Assembly: GCF_900639985.1 (NCBI RefSeq) | Contig: NZ_CAAAIM010000005.1 | Coordinates: 124,001-188,000 of the forward strand | Source: Legionella rowbothamii | GTDB lineage: Bacteria; Pseudomonadota; Gammaproteobacteria; Legionellales; Legionellaceae | Direction of reading: 5' to 3' | DNA: 64,000 nt | Part shown: in pieces, positions 1 to 9,520 of the stretch | Position numbering within the stretch: position 1 is the first letter of the stretch | How the letters are laid out: every line of letters starts with the position of its first letter | Program-made: the position numbers and the translations under genes | Notes under the pieces: model-generated | What the model was told of the DNA's origin: nothing | The model's database searches: none | What the model saw: only the letters and a program-made list of their open reading frames with translations

Positions 1-615
1 GTTAATCTATCTCCCGGGTCTACTCCTCCGGTTATTCGCTTGGCTCAGGGATTTGTTTCTTCACTGGTCTTTTTAGATTCTACGGGTTCTCCTTGGCCAA
101 TTTCTGCGTATGATTTGGGGGATCCCTCTGCGTTTAATATTCAATGGGATAAAACCAGTAACACGTTAATGATTCAAGCATTGAAATTATACAATTACGG
201 TAACCTAGCGGTTCGTTTGCAGGGGCTAAATACCCCGGTAATGCTAACACTCATTCCTGGCCAGAAAGCGGTAGATTATCGTGTCGATTTGCGGGTGCAA
301 GGTTATGGCCCCAATGCAAAAAACCGACCTATGGAAGCGGGGCTGCCTCCCTCTGCTAGTGAGTTGCTTTTACACGTCCTCGATGGGGTGCCCCCTCCAG
401 GAAGTAAGCGGTTAGGGATTGTCGGTGGTGATGCGCGTGCATGGTTATCCAACGATAGAATGTTTATTCGTACAAATCTTACTATATTGTCTCCGGGCTG
501 GCTTGCAAGTATGACTAGCGCAGATGGTACGCATGCTTATGAAATGCAAAAGTCCCCGGTATTATTAGTCTCCTGGCATGGAAAAGTCATGCAGCTCAAG
601 GTAGAAGGGTTATAA
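1..615 (+). CDS. icmK: IcmK/DotH, Dot/Icm outer-membrane core protein (5' truncated)
   Basis: The reading frame is open from base 1, so the start lies outside the window and about 205 C-terminal residues are present. The segment is a beta-rich domain of the DotH/IcmK family, with motifs such as DLGDPSAFNIQWD and LLVSWHGKVMQL. DotH forms the outer-membrane-associated core of the type IVB secretion system together with DotC and DotD, as the counterpart of VirB9. It is followed immediately by icmE with no gap, so the two are translationally linked. In L. pneumophila both belong to the icmMLKEGCD unit. The identification rests on sequence recognition plus the collinear icm gene order. Confidence 0.93.
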   Translation, partial: VNLSPGSTPPVIRLAQGFVSSLVFLDSTGSPWPISAYDLGDPSAFNIQWDKTSNTLMIQALKLYNYGNLAVRLQGLNTPVMLTLIPGQKAVDYRVDLRVQGYGPNAKNRPMEAGLPPSASELLLHVLDGVPPPGSKRLGIVGGDARAWLSNDRMFIRTNLTILSPGWLASMTSADGTHAYEMQKSPVLLVSWHGKVMQLKVEGL

Positions 616-3600
616 ATGGCTGGCAGAAAAGAAAATCTTAAATCACTTTTTTCTAATACCCGTTCACGGGTCATTATCATTTTTACCGCAGTGCTGTTAG
701 TACTTGCCGTAGTAATTGGCTACATTAAGTTGAGAGCCATTAATACCGGGCCAAGTGCAGAAGCCACTCTAAGTAATGCGCCTGGAAGTATTCAATCGAT
801 TCCTGGGGTGCTGGATCCCACGGCCCAATATGCTCGCTTACAAGAGGAACAAAACGTTACTCAAGCAAAACAAGCAGAGCAGACAGGGGGCAGTGCCATT
901 CCTACTATTATTCGAACACAAGCTTTAGGTCAGGGAGTAGGAGTTATTGGTTCCCAGAATGGTCAAAGCGGAGTTGGCTTTGCTACTTTGGCTCGTGAAA
1001 ATGAAGAAGGAGCACAGCGCTCTTTATGGATTCAAAACTTACAAAATAGTGGTTGCTCAAAGTCTGTGCTCGCCCAAGTATTAAGCCAGGGCGCACAATT
1101 GTCTGATATTAAATCCGCATGTAGCTGCGCTCAATTAAAAGATAATGGTTATAAGTTACAAGACCTAAATCAGGTTTGTGCGTGTAAAGATTTGAAGGCG
1201 GCTGGGTTTAATGCAAGACAATTAAGGGATGTTGGATATACTGCAAGCCGCTTAAGAGATTGCGGTTTTAGCGCGTGTGAATTACGCAGCGCAGGTTTTA
1301 CCGCACAAGAAATGAAAGATGCAGGTTTTTCTGATGGCGAATTAAAAGGTGCGGGTTTCACCGATGATGAAATTAATCGAGCAAGTGGTTTGCCACAGGG
1401 TATCTCAGCTGCTGATGTGCTCAAGGCAGGATGTAATGTCGATAACTTAATAAAACTACGTAAACAAGGGGTAAGTGCCTCTGCAATTCGACGCATCAGT
1501 GGCTGTAGCGCGGAGGCTTTAAAAGCCGCAGGATATACCGCTAAAGAGTTAAGAGAGGCGGGCTTTAGTGCAGCAGATTTACGAAAGGCAGGATTTACGC
1601 CCGAGCAATTAAGGGCTGCAGGATATAGTGCCAGAGATTTATTAAATGCAGGGTTTACTCCTGAGGATTTAGCTAAGGCAGGATATACCGCCGCACAGAT
1701 AAAAGAGGCGGAAACAGAATTACCGCCAGGAATTAGTGCCGATGATGTCAGAAAGGCTGGCTGTGATCCGGATGCATTAAAAAAAGAGAGAGCGGCAGGT
1801 GTTAGCGCCACATTAATAAAACAATATGCAGGTTGTAGCGCACAAGCATTAAAAGCAGCGGGATTTACGGATGCAGAGTTAGCTAATGCCGGGTTTACGC
1901 CCCAAGATATTAGCGCTGCAACTCCGTTAACCGATGCACAAGTCAAGGCCGCAGGTTGTGATCCAGCAGCATTGAAAAAATTATTTAACGCGGGTGTTAG
2001 CGCGAAGCGTATTAAAGATTTAAATGGTTGTAGTGCGGAAGCGTTAAAAAATGCAGGTTATGATGCCAAGTCATTACTTGATGCGGGCTATACTCCGGCT
2101 CAACTGTTGGCTGCGGGTTATACAACCCGTGATTTAGAAAATGCGGGCTTATCTCCTGCAGAAATTTTAGCCGCCGGACGCGTGTCGGATTGCAGTGTTG
2201 ATTCATTAAAGAGAGCTCGTGCTGCCGGTATTAGTGCGGCAACGATTAAGAAAACTTTAGGTTGCTCTGCAAAAGCATTAAAAGATGCTGGGTATACTGC
2301 GAAAGAATTAAAAGACGCTGGTTTTACCGCCGCAGAATTAAAAAATGCAGGATTTACAGCTGCACAGCTCAAAGCTGCAGGATTTAGTGCTAAGGAGCTT
2401 AAAGATGCAGGCTTTAGTGCCAAAGATTTGAAAGATGCAGGTTTTACAGCTGCACAACTTAAGGCGGCAGGCTTTAGTGCCAAGGAGCTTAAGGATGCGG
2501 GTTTTAGTGCTAAAGATCTTAAAGATGCGGGTTTTAGTGCCAAAGAGCTGAGGGATGCAGGCTTTACTGCAGCGCAACTTAAGGATGCTGGTTTTAGCGC
2601 TAAAGATCTTAAAGATGCAGGTTTTAGTGCTGCTGAGCTAAAAGCGGCAGGCTTTACCGCAGCCCAACTTAAAGATGCAGGTTTTGGGGCTGCTGAACTT
2701 AAAGCAGCAGGTTATAGCGCTAAAAATTTAAAGGATGCAGGATTTGCTGCCGCAGATTTAAATGCAGCAGGATATACTCCTGCGGAAATGCAGTTAGTAG
2801 GCTTAGGTAGCCCTAATGTGCAACAAGGTGCATTTAGTATTAGCGGGGTGCCAAGTGTAGGGCAAGGTGGTGTAGCAACCCAAGGGGCTACTGCGTCAAA
2901 CCAGCAATTGCAGGCTATTTTAAACCGCCAGACCCAACAAATGGCCGAACAAAAGTACCAACAAAAAATCCAACAACGAAGTGCAGATATGCTCTCTGCT
3001 GCAAATCAGTTATTAGTGGATTGGAAAAATGTTAGTGCCCAAACTTATGCCGCCGGAAATGAAGATAAAGAAGGAATTGCTGGTGCTGCTAATAATGGTG
3101 CAGGAGGCAATGCTGGAGCACAAGGCGTCATGGGGGGCTCACAAGAACAGCAGGCCGCCATAATTAAAACAGGTGATGTCTTGTTTGCGGTGATGGATAC
3201 TTCCGTTAATAGCGATGAGCCAGGTCCTATTCTTGCAACGATTGTTGCTGGAAAACTAAAGGGAACCAAATTAATTGGTAGCTTCAATTTACCTTCAAAA
3301 GCGAATAAGATGGTTATTACCTTTAACACCATGTCTGTTCCTGGGGCTCCTAAAACCATATCCATTTCTGCTTTTGCTATTGATCCCAATACAGCGAGAA
3401 CAGCTCTATCAAGTAGAACAGATCATCATTATTTGTTACGTTATGGTTCATTGTTCGCTTCTTCGTTTCTTGAAGGATTTGGTAACGCGTTCCAGTCAGC
3501 TAATACCACAATAACCATTGGTGGTACTGGAGGAGGCAACAACGTAACAGTTGCCAATGGTGTAGGGCGCTCAACGTTACAAAATGCGGTCATTGGATTG

Positions 3601-3723
3601 GCAACAGTGGGTAAAACCTGGGGACAACAAGCACAGCAGTTATTTAATACACCAACGACTGTTGAGGTATATGCAGGTAGTCCTTTAGGAGTGTTGTTTA
3701 CACAAGACGTAAGATCACTTTAA
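616..3723 (+). CDS. icmE: IcmE/DotG, VirB10-like channel protein of the Dot/Icm system
   Basis: The 1035-residue protein has an N-terminal membrane anchor (about residues 19-37), a linker, a very long repeat region (about 185-730) and a C-terminal TrbI/VirB10-type domain (about 830-1030). DotG spans the envelope and joins the inner membrane to the DotC/D/H outer-membrane core. The repeats are decapeptides with consensus A-G-F-[ST]-A-x-[ED]-L-K-[DA], in perfect ten-residue register from 551 to 720. Four Cys-bounded modules interrupt them (C273-C297, C383-C407, C448-C472, C526-C550), each with exactly 24 residues between the two cysteine positions. AGAAGGG just before the ATG is the ribosome site. 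Near-identical 30-base units make the gene prone to length change by recombination. Confidence 0.96.
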   Translation: MAGRKENLKSLFSNTRSRVIIIFTAVLLVLAVVIGYIKLRAINTGPSAEATLSNAPGSIQSIPGVLDPTAQYARLQEEQNVTQAKQAEQTGGSAIPTIIRTQALGQGVGVIGSQNGQSGVGFATLARENEEGAQRSLWIQNLQNSGCSKSVLAQVLSQGAQLSDIKSACSCAQLKDNGYKLQDLNQVCACKDLKAAGFNARQLRDVGYTASRLRDCGFSACELRSAGFTAQEMKDAGFSDGELKGAGFTDDEINRASGLPQGISAADVLKAGCNVDNLIKLRKQGVSASAIRRISGCSAEALKAAGYTAKELREAGFSAADLRKAGFTPEQLRAAGYSARDLLNAGFTPEDLAKAGYTAAQIKEAETELPPGISADDVRKAGCDPDALKKERAAGVSATLIKQYAGCSAQALKAAGFTDAELANAGFTPQDISAATPLTDAQVKAAGCDPAALKKLFNAGVSAKRIKDLNGCSAEALKNAGYDAKSLLDAGYTPAQLLAAGYTTRDLENAGLSPAEILAAGRVSDCSVDSLKRARAAGISAATIKKTLGCSAKALKDAGYTAKELKDAGFTAAELKNAGFTAAQLKAAGFSAKELKDAGFSAKDLKDAGFTAAQLKAAGFSAKELKDAGFSAKDLKDAGFSAKELRDAGFTAAQLKDAGFSAKDLKDAGFSAAELKAAGFTAAQLKDAGFGAAELKAAGYSAKNLKDAGFAAADLNAAGYTPAEMQLVGLGSPNVQQGAFSISGVPSVGQGGVATQGATASNQQLQAILNRQTQQMAEQKYQQKIQQRSADMLSAANQLLVDWKNVSAQTYAAGNEDKEGIAGAANNGAGGNAGAQGVMGGSQEQQAAIIKTGDVLFAVMDTSVNSDEPGPILATIVAGKLKGTKLIGSFNLPSKANKMVITFNTMSVPGAPKTISISAFAIDPNTARTALSSRTDHHYLLRYGSLFASSFLEGFGNAFQSANTTITIGGTGGGNNVTVANGVGRSTLQNAVIGLATVGKTWGQQAQQLFNTPTTVEVYAGSPLGVLFTQDVRSL
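1186..2805 (+). repeat. Tandem 30-bp (decapeptide) repeat tract inside icmE
   Basis: The units encode A-G-F/Y-[ST]-x-x-x-L-K/R-x repeats. The most homogeneous part is 2266-2775, where 17 consecutive ten-residue units occur without a phase break. Long antisense open frames over this tract are by-products of the repeats and not genes. Confidence 0.95.
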
Positions 3724-3740
3724 TTTGACGGTAGAAGACG

Positions 3741-4586
3741 ATGGCAGAAAACGATCAAAATGATGAATATAAATTCGACGAGTATGAGTCTTATGACCAC
3801 GAGTCAATGGGCAATGCTGAGTCAGGTTCAAGCCCTTCACCAAAACCACCGGGGCAATCTCCTAAGGGGCCTAATAAAGATGTGCGCCGTAATGCATTAA
3901 TTGCTGTAGGTGTTATCATTGCGGCTATGGTGGGATATAAAGTTGTTGGGGGCTTTTTTTCAGGGAAAAGTACACCTCAGACTAAAGAGGGGAATCTTCC
4001 AGCTTCGCCAGTGGCTTCTGTTGCTCCTCAGCAACAAATACAACCAATGCCACAACTTCAACCCCAGCCGGCTCAGCAGCAAGTTGCTCCTCAGCCTATT
4101 CCGCAGCAAACAATTCCGGTGTCGCATGAGGATACTACTGGGCTGAAACAACAAGTTGAGTCTATTGCGACAAACCAACAAAATGTTCAATCACAGGTTT
4201 CTTCAATGAATGAGCAGGTTGGAAATGTAAGTAATAATATTAATAACTTAAGTGCACAAATTACTCAACTCAACCAGACAATTACTGATTTAACCAATCA
4301 GTTAAATAAGCAGTCAGAAGTAATTGCAGTATTAATGGAGCGTACAAAACCTAAGGTAGTGCGCAGGATATTGCCCCCCCAGCGTTATGGGCACGCAAAT
4401 ATTTATTATATTAATGCAGTAATTCCTGGTCGGGCTTGGCTAATTGGCACAAATGGTTCTACACTTACAGTAAGAGAAGGGACAAAGATTGCGGGATATG
4501 GAGTCGTTAAGCTTATTGACTCTATGGAAGGTAGAGTCTTAACGAGTTCTGGACGGATAATTAGATTTAGTCAAGACGATAGTTGA
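3741..4586 (+). CDS. icmG: IcmG/DotF, inner-membrane Dot/Icm component
   Basis: The 281-residue protein has an acidic cytoplasmic N-terminus (1-45), one membrane segment (about 51-73), a Pro/Gln-rich linker (about 85-125) and a periplasmic coiled coil (about 130-195). It ends in a conserved small domain starting near the RYGHANIYYI motif. DotF sits beside DotG in the periplasm and has been reported to contact effectors. It begins 17 bases after the icmE stop and ends 9 bases before icmC, consistent with one operon. The Gln/Pro-rich linker is low in complexity, which explains the spurious antisense frame there. Confidence 0.94.
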   Translation: MAENDQNDEYKFDEYESYDHESMGNAESGSSPSPKPPGQSPKGPNKDVRRNALIAVGVIIAAMVGYKVVGGFFSGKSTPQTKEGNLPASPVASVAPQQQIQPMPQLQPQPAQQQVAPQPIPQQTIPVSHEDTTGLKQQVESIATNQQNVQSQVSSMNEQVGNVSNNINNLSAQITQLNQTITDLTNQLNKQSEVIAVLMERTKPKVVRRILPPQRYGHANIYYINAVIPGRAWLIGTNGSTLTVREGTKIAGYGVVKLIDSMEGRVLTSSGRIIRFSQDDS

Positions 4587-4595
4587 GGTAAATAT

Positions 4596-5177
4596 ATGGC
4601 TGATTCAACATGTACAGGCGGGACGGTTGCGTGCTGGGTAGCGAGTCAGGCAAACATACTAACCAATATTGCAAATTCATTGGTGCCTGTACAACGCTTA
4701 ATCACGGGCGGTGCATATCTAATAGGTTGTGCTTTTTTATTTAAAGCAATTTACAGCTTAAAAGTATATGGTGAGGCGCGGACGATGATGTCTAGTCACA
4801 CAAGTGTTAAAGAGCCTGTAGTTTATTTGATGGTAGGGGCAATATTCATTTATTTCCCGACAGCTTTTGCAACGTTAATGCAGAGCACTTTTGGTTATCA
4901 AAATGTTCTTCAATACGCCCCAGTAAACAGTAGCAATCAGACATTAGATTTCTTGTTTGGTAATGGGAGTGTGGTCGGAAGGCCACTGACAATTATCATC
5001 CAGGTTATTGGGCTGGTCGCTTTTGTGAGAGGGTGGGTGTTGATCGCGCGTTCAGCGTCACAAGGGCAGCCTCCAGGAGGAACAGGAAAGGGTTTAGTCC
5101 ATGTTTTTGGGGGAATTTTGGCAATCAATATTGTAGGGACTATCAATATGATTAATAATACAATATACGGCACGTGA
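4596..5177 (+). CDS. icmC: IcmC/DotE, polytopic inner-membrane Dot/Icm protein
   Basis: The 193-residue protein has about four hydrophobic segments, near residues 33-52, 75-95, 128-145 and 165-185. It belongs to the IcmC/DotE family, which is distantly related to IcmD/DotP and DotV and is needed for Dot/Icm function. The ATG follows GAGGTAAATAT, a good ribosome site. Its place between icmG and icmD matches the L. pneumophila order. Its exact role in the complex is not established. Confidence 0.92.
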   Translation: MADSTCTGGTVACWVASQANILTNIANSLVPVQRLITGGAYLIGCAFLFKAIYSLKVYGEARTMMSSHTSVKEPVVYLMVGAIFIYFPTAFATLMQSTFGYQNVLQYAPVNSSNQTLDFLFGNGSVVGRPLTIIIQVIGLVAFVRGWVLIARSASQGQPPGGTGKGLVHVFGGILAINIVGTINMINNTIYGT

Positions 5178-5223
5178 TAGTATGTGGGTGTGTGTTTTTT
5201 ACTTTTAAATTTAGGAGACAATA

Positions 5224-5628
5224 GTGAAAAGTAAAATCATTAGTAAAGCAGGCTTTAAGTCTTGGTTAAGCAGTATTGTTTGTCTAAGCTTATTAGCCTT
5301 AGTTTGTCAGGATGCAGTTGCTGGTGGGAGTATGACTATCGGTGCTATGGCGTCATCAATTACAGGGTCATTTACGAACCTGACTAAATTAATCACAGCA
5401 GGTTCTTATTTGGCTGGCTTGGGTTTTTCAATCGGTGCGATTATGAAGTTTAAGCAGCACAAAGATAACCCAACTCAAATCCCAATTGGTACACCAATTG
5501 CACTAGTATTTATTGCTGCAGCGTTGCTGTTCCTCCCTTCAATTTTAGGGGTCACTGGAGCTACTATGTTCGGTTCTTCAGGCGGTAAAACAGCGGGTCC
5601 TACTGGTACTGTATATACTGGTTCATAA
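5224..5628 (+). CDS. icmD: IcmD/DotP, small membrane Dot/Icm protein
   Basis: The 134-residue protein starts with GTG behind TTAGGAGACAATA. It has a signal-like hydrophobic N-terminus (about 14-33) and two further membrane segments (about 55-72 and 90-110), with a Gly/Thr-rich tail. It belongs to the IcmD/DotP family and shares the L-I-T-x-G-[AS]-Y-L motif with the preceding IcmC, so the two are probably ancient duplicates. It is the last gene before a terminator, matching the 3' end of the icmMLKEGCD unit. Confidence 0.92.
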   Translation: MKSKIISKAGFKSWLSSIVCLSLLALVCQDAVAGGSMTIGAMASSITGSFTNLTKLITAGSYLAGLGFSIGAIMKFKQHKDNPTQIPIGTPIALVFIAAALLFLPSILGVTGATMFGSSGGKTAGPTGTVYTGS

Positions 5629-5647
5629 TAATTGGGTTGCAACAAAA

Positions 5648-5677
5648 GCGGGTAAATTGAATTTGCCCGCTTTGTTT
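5648..5677 (+). terminator. Intrinsic terminator after icmD
   Basis: A stem of GCGGGTAAA (5648-5656) pairs with TTTGCCCGC (5662-5670) around a 5-base loop, with one G-U pair, and is followed by TTTGTTTATG. It separates the icmKEGCD transcript from icmJB, as in the known transcription units of L. pneumophila. Confidence 0.75.
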
Positions 5678-5774
5678 ATGTAAACGAGTTAGACTTCTAA
5701 TTGGGCCAATAGACTATAAATAGTAAAAATATCAGTTAATAATAAGGTTGTATTAGGCAACGTGAGCTGAAAAT

Positions 5775-6401
5775 ATGGCAGTGAATCAAGAAAAAAAACA
5801 GTTGAGGTTACTGGCTACGCCAGGTTCATGGCGTTTATATTCAGCCAGAAAAGTCGACGAGCGATTTAAGTCATATGAGCAAAAAGTTTTGCAACGAGAT
5901 CGTTATACTTGTCAATTTTGTGGTTTTCAAGCACGCCTATTTCAAGAAGTAGTAAATCTTGATAATAATTACTCCAACAATAAACTACCAAACTTGGTAA
6001 CTGCTTGTTGCTTTTGTGCACAGTGCTTTTTTATTGAATCTGTTGGTGTTGGTGGATATGGGGGGGGAACATTAATCTATCTTCCTGAGCTAACTCAGAC
6101 GGAATTAAATAGCCTTTGCCACGTGCTTTTCTGTGCTATAACTAATGATACTGGATATAAATCCAGTGCGCAGAATATTTATCGCGGATTTAAATTTCGT
6201 TCACAACTAGTAGAGGAAAAATTTGGTGAGGGTACAAGTGATCCTGCCATTTTTGGTCAATTAATGATTGACGCGGGGGTGAATGATGAAGAGAGACGGT
6301 CACAACTGTTTAAAAACATACTTTTATTGCCTTCTCGGGCAAAATTTCGTAAACAGATCGAAAAATGGGCTGCGAGTGCCTTAGAAGAAATTACTGTATA
6401 A
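5775..6401 (+). CDS. icmJ: IcmJ/DotN, zinc-finger subunit of the Dot/Icm coupling complex
   Basis: The 208-residue soluble protein has Cys pairs in CQFCGF (about residue 47) and a later C-C-F-C-A-Q-C cluster (about residue 77), a treble-clef/HNH-like zinc site. DotN binds the coupling ATPase DotL (IcmO) in the type IV coupling complex at the inner membrane. No nuclease role is established. It lies 146 bases after icmD, beyond the terminator, and 89 bases before the icmB start used here. The icmJB pair is a separate unit in L. pneumophila. Confidence 0.94.
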   Translation: MAVNQEKKQLRLLATPGSWRLYSARKVDERFKSYEQKVLQRDRYTCQFCGFQARLFQEVVNLDNNYSNNKLPNLVTACCFCAQCFFIESVGVGGYGGGTLIYLPELTQTELNSLCHVLFCAITNDTGYKSSAQNIYRGFKFRSQLVEEKFGEGTSDPAIFGQLMIDAGVNDEERRSQLFKNILLLPSRAKFRKQIEKWAASALEEITV

Positions 6402-6490
6402 GGTTCGTTGACCTAGTGGTTGGTTCCATTTTTTCCACTAGAGTAGAAATGGAAATTGACCCTAAGCTACACTAAATGGGGATAATAAAA

Positions 6491-9400
6491 ATGGCGCATT
6501 GGTCAGAATCTTTTTTTGAAGGGGTTGATACCTTCTTTGCCTGGCTAAGTACTTCACTTAAGCAAACAACAGAGTCATACATTGATTTAGAAACAGCGGA
6601 TAGCCCAACTGTTTTGGTAAATCATGATGGTTCTTTATTATCAATCATTAAAGTCGAAGGGATTTCTGCACTTGCAGGACCTGCAGAATTTGATCAGCTG
6701 GTTGCAGGTTTAACAAATGCGTTCCAGGCGGCTATGGGGCGACCAGGCCATGGTTTACAGGTTTACTTTAGCCATGATAAGCAAAACATCAGAAAGTTAA
6801 TTCGTGATATTTACGATCCGGCAACTGCAACAGCAAAACGACTTGGTTTAGATTTAGGTGACCTTTTTGAAGAACGTACTGACTACATGGCACAGTATTG
6901 TGCCGAAGAGCGTTTATTCTTTGTATTAATCACCAGACCGTTCAACTTAACTACGGAACAGTTAAAAGCCGCTAATAAAGCTAAAACGAAGATGCTCAAA
7001 GATACTAAAGCACCTCCATTTAAAAGCAGTCAAACGATTTATGCGGCAGTTCCTGAATTACGTGATACCCATGATGCCTATGTTCGTGCCATCATGAATG
7101 ATTTAGATTCCTTACATGTTGCTGGAAAACTATTAGAGGTTCACGACGCAGTGCATGCGATTCGCATGACCGCTGATCCGGATTACACCGCTGATGATTG
7201 GCGTGCTACTTTGCCTGGAGACATGATCCCTGTAAGAGAGTTTAATAGCTTTGAGGGGGACGCCTCTGATCTATTATGGCCCTCATTAGCTAAACAGGTG
7301 CTACCGCGTGATGCAGAGGTCTTAGATTTACGCACCGTTCAAGTTGGCGATAAGATTTACTCATCCACCTATATCGATTTATTCCCAAAAGATGTAAGAC
7401 CATTTGTGTATTTGTTTGGGCGTATCTTGCCTTCTCATATTCCTTGGAAAATTTCATTTTTAATTGAAAGTGAAGGACTGACTACAATTAAATTAAAAGG
7501 TCTTTTGGCGGGAATTTTAAGTTTCAGTTCGGCACAAAACCGTCTAATTAGTGATTCAGTTAACTTACTAAAATATTTACAACTTAATACGGATGAATCA
7601 ATTGTTCGTTTACGTGTAGTGGCTACAACGTGGGCGCCTGAAGGGCGATTGCCTTTATTACGTCAACGTAGTTCCGAATTAGTTAAAGCAATTCAAGGCT
7701 GGGGCTCTACGGATGTGTCTGAAATTTGCGGTGATCCCTTTGGTGGTTTCGTGTCCAGCATGTTAGCGGGAACATTGAATAGTACAGCAGTACCTACGGT
7801 GGCTCCTTTAAGTGCCGTAGTTTCGATGCTACCTATTACTCGTCCTGCGTCACCTTGGAATAAAGGAGCATTGCTTTTTAGATCCCCCGATGGGAAACCT
7901 TGGCCCTTCCAACCCGGCTCTACGGAACAAACTACATGGATTGATCTAGTTTACGCCCGTCCTGGTTCGGGTAAATCCGTTCTGTCTAACGCGATCAATT
8001 TAGCGCTATGTTTATCTGGTGGTTTATTACGCTTACCACGTATCGCTATTATTGATATTGGGCCATCAAGTAGTGGATTGATTTCGCTTTTGCAAGAGGC
8101 ATTACCGGCTTCAAAACGCCACTTGGTGGCTTATCACCGTTTAAGAATGACACCAGATTATTCAATTAATCCCTTTGATACTCAATTAGGCTGCCGTTAC
8201 CCAACAGCCTTAGAGCGTGCATTCTTGGTGAACTTTATTACCTTATTGACAACCCCGTTAGGTGCGGAGAAACCCTATGATGGTATGCCCGATCTTGCAG
8301 GTATGGTTGTCGATGAGTTATTTAAGAGTATGGCTGATGAATTTAACCCAACTCCTTATGCCCCTGGTGTGGAAGTATTCCTGGATAGTATATTGGAAGA
8401 GATTGGTTTTGTTCGTGACTCAAAATCAACTTGGTGGGAAGTAACTGATTCACTGTACTCTGCAGGATTTGAGCATGAAGCTATGCTGGCTCAGCGTTAT
8501 GCCATGCCTCTACTTGCGGATGCGGCTTCTATTTGCCGTACTCCTTCGATTGAAGACTTGTATGAAAAGATTACAGCTCCTACGGGGGAGTCATTAATTA
8601 ATGCTTTTTCGCGAATGATTTCTGCTGCGGTGCGTGAATATCCTATTTTATCACGGGTGACCAGTTTCGATATTGGGGATGCGCGTGTAGTTTCTCTAGA
8701 CCTTGACGAGGTAGCCAAGAGTGGCGGTGACGCAGCGGACCGCCAAACGGCGGTAATGTATATGTTGGCGCGCTATGTCTTGGCGCGACATTATTATTTA
8801 ACTGAAGAAAGTTTGAATAATATTCCTGAACAATACAAGGAATACCATAAGGAACGTGTGCGGGAGATACGCGAAGACCATAAGCGCATCGTTTATGATG
8901 AATTCCATCGTACTTCGAAATCAGCCGCTGTGCGTGAACAAGTAATTATCGACATGCGTGAAGGACGAAAATGGAAAGTACAAATTGCTTTGCTTTCTCA
9001 GTCGGTGGATGACTTTGATCCGGTAATGATCGATTTTGCGACTGCAATTTATATTATGGACGCGGGACCTTCTCAAGCAATTGAAAAAACCACGTCTATA
9101 TTCGGGCTTTCTGAAACAGCTAAGGCTGCGTTACGTAATCGGGTGCATGGTCCTCGACTTGGTGGAGCCACCTTCCTCGCTCAATTTGCTACTAAGAGTG
9201 GGGTGAACGTTCAATTGCTTACCCTAACTTTAGGTCCGGTCGAGTTGTGGGCTTTTAGTACCACCGCTGAGGATGCTTCTGTGAGAAACCATTTATACCG
9301 GCACCTTGGACCTGCTGAGGCACGACGCTTGCTGGCGGCTTTATTCCCCAATGGTTCAGTCGCTAAAGAGATTGAAACTCGTTTAGCGGGAATGAAGGAA

Positions 9401-9520
9401 AAAATCGGTTTAATTGAAGAGGATATGAAGGAAAGTATTGTAGAACAATTAATTAACGACATCCTTGATGCCTATTCAAAGAACCCCAATGTGAAGAGTT
9501 TGCCTGCCAAACTAACTTAA
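6491..9520 (+). CDS. icmB: IcmB/DotO, Dot/Icm VirB4-like ATPase
   Basis: The ATG at 6491 (MAHWSESFFEG) gives 1009 residues, which matches my recollection of the L. pneumophila protein length. An in-frame ATG at 6476 would add five residues but lies upstream of the GGGGATAA that serves the second start. The protein is a cytoplasmic AAA+ ATPase of the VirB4 class. The Walker A motif is A-R-P-G-S-G-K-S (about residue 492). A Walker-B-like hydrophobic strand ending RIVYDEFHR lies near residue 800. DotO forms the hexameric ATPase at the cytoplasmic entrance with DotB. The next genes are not tphA-icmF-icmH. Confidence 0.95.
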   Translation: MAHWSESFFEGVDTFFAWLSTSLKQTTESYIDLETADSPTVLVNHDGSLLSIIKVEGISALAGPAEFDQLVAGLTNAFQAAMGRPGHGLQVYFSHDKQNIRKLIRDIYDPATATAKRLGLDLGDLFEERTDYMAQYCAEERLFFVLITRPFNLTTEQLKAANKAKTKMLKDTKAPPFKSSQTIYAAVPELRDTHDAYVRAIMNDLDSLHVAGKLLEVHDAVHAIRMTADPDYTADDWRATLPGDMIPVREFNSFEGDASDLLWPSLAKQVLPRDAEVLDLRTVQVGDKIYSSTYIDLFPKDVRPFVYLFGRILPSHIPWKISFLIESEGLTTIKLKGLLAGILSFSSAQNRLISDSVNLLKYLQLNTDESIVRLRVVATTWAPEGRLPLLRQRSSELVKAIQGWGSTDVSEICGDPFGGFVSSMLAGTLNSTAVPTVAPLSAVVSMLPITRPASPWNKGALLFRSPDGKPWPFQPGSTEQTTWIDLVYARPGSGKSVLSNAINLALCLSGGLLRLPRIAIIDIGPSSSGLISLLQEALPASKRHLVAYHRLRMTPDYSINPFDTQLGCRYPTALERAFLVNFITLLTTPLGAEKPYDGMPDLAGMVVDELFKSMADEFNPTPYAPGVEVFLDSILEEIGFVRDSKSTWWEVTDSLYSAGFEHEAMLAQRYAMPLLADAASICRTPSIEDLYEKITAPTGESLINAFSRMISAAVREYPILSRVTSFDIGDARVVSLDLDEVAKSGGDAADRQTAVMYMLARYVLARHYYLTEESLNNIPEQYKEYHKERVREIREDHKRIVYDEFHRTSKSAAVREQVIIDMREGRKWKVQIALLSQSVDDFDPVMIDFATAIYIMDAGPSQAIEKTTSIFGLSETAKAALRNRVHGPRLGGATFLAQFATKSGVNVQLLTLTLGPVELWAFSTTAEDASVRNHLYRHLGPAEARRLLAALFPNGSVAKEIETRLAGMKEKIGLIEEDMKESIVEQLINDILDAYSKNPNVKSLPAKLT

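Noticed and set aside
1170-2577. Several antisense open frames across the icmE repeats
   Set aside because: They come from the 30-bp periodic composition, contain repeated low-complexity peptides and have no ribosome sites.
2266-2775. CRISPR-like array
   Set aside because: The repeats are contiguous, in frame and encode the DotG decapeptides; there are no spacers and no cas genes.
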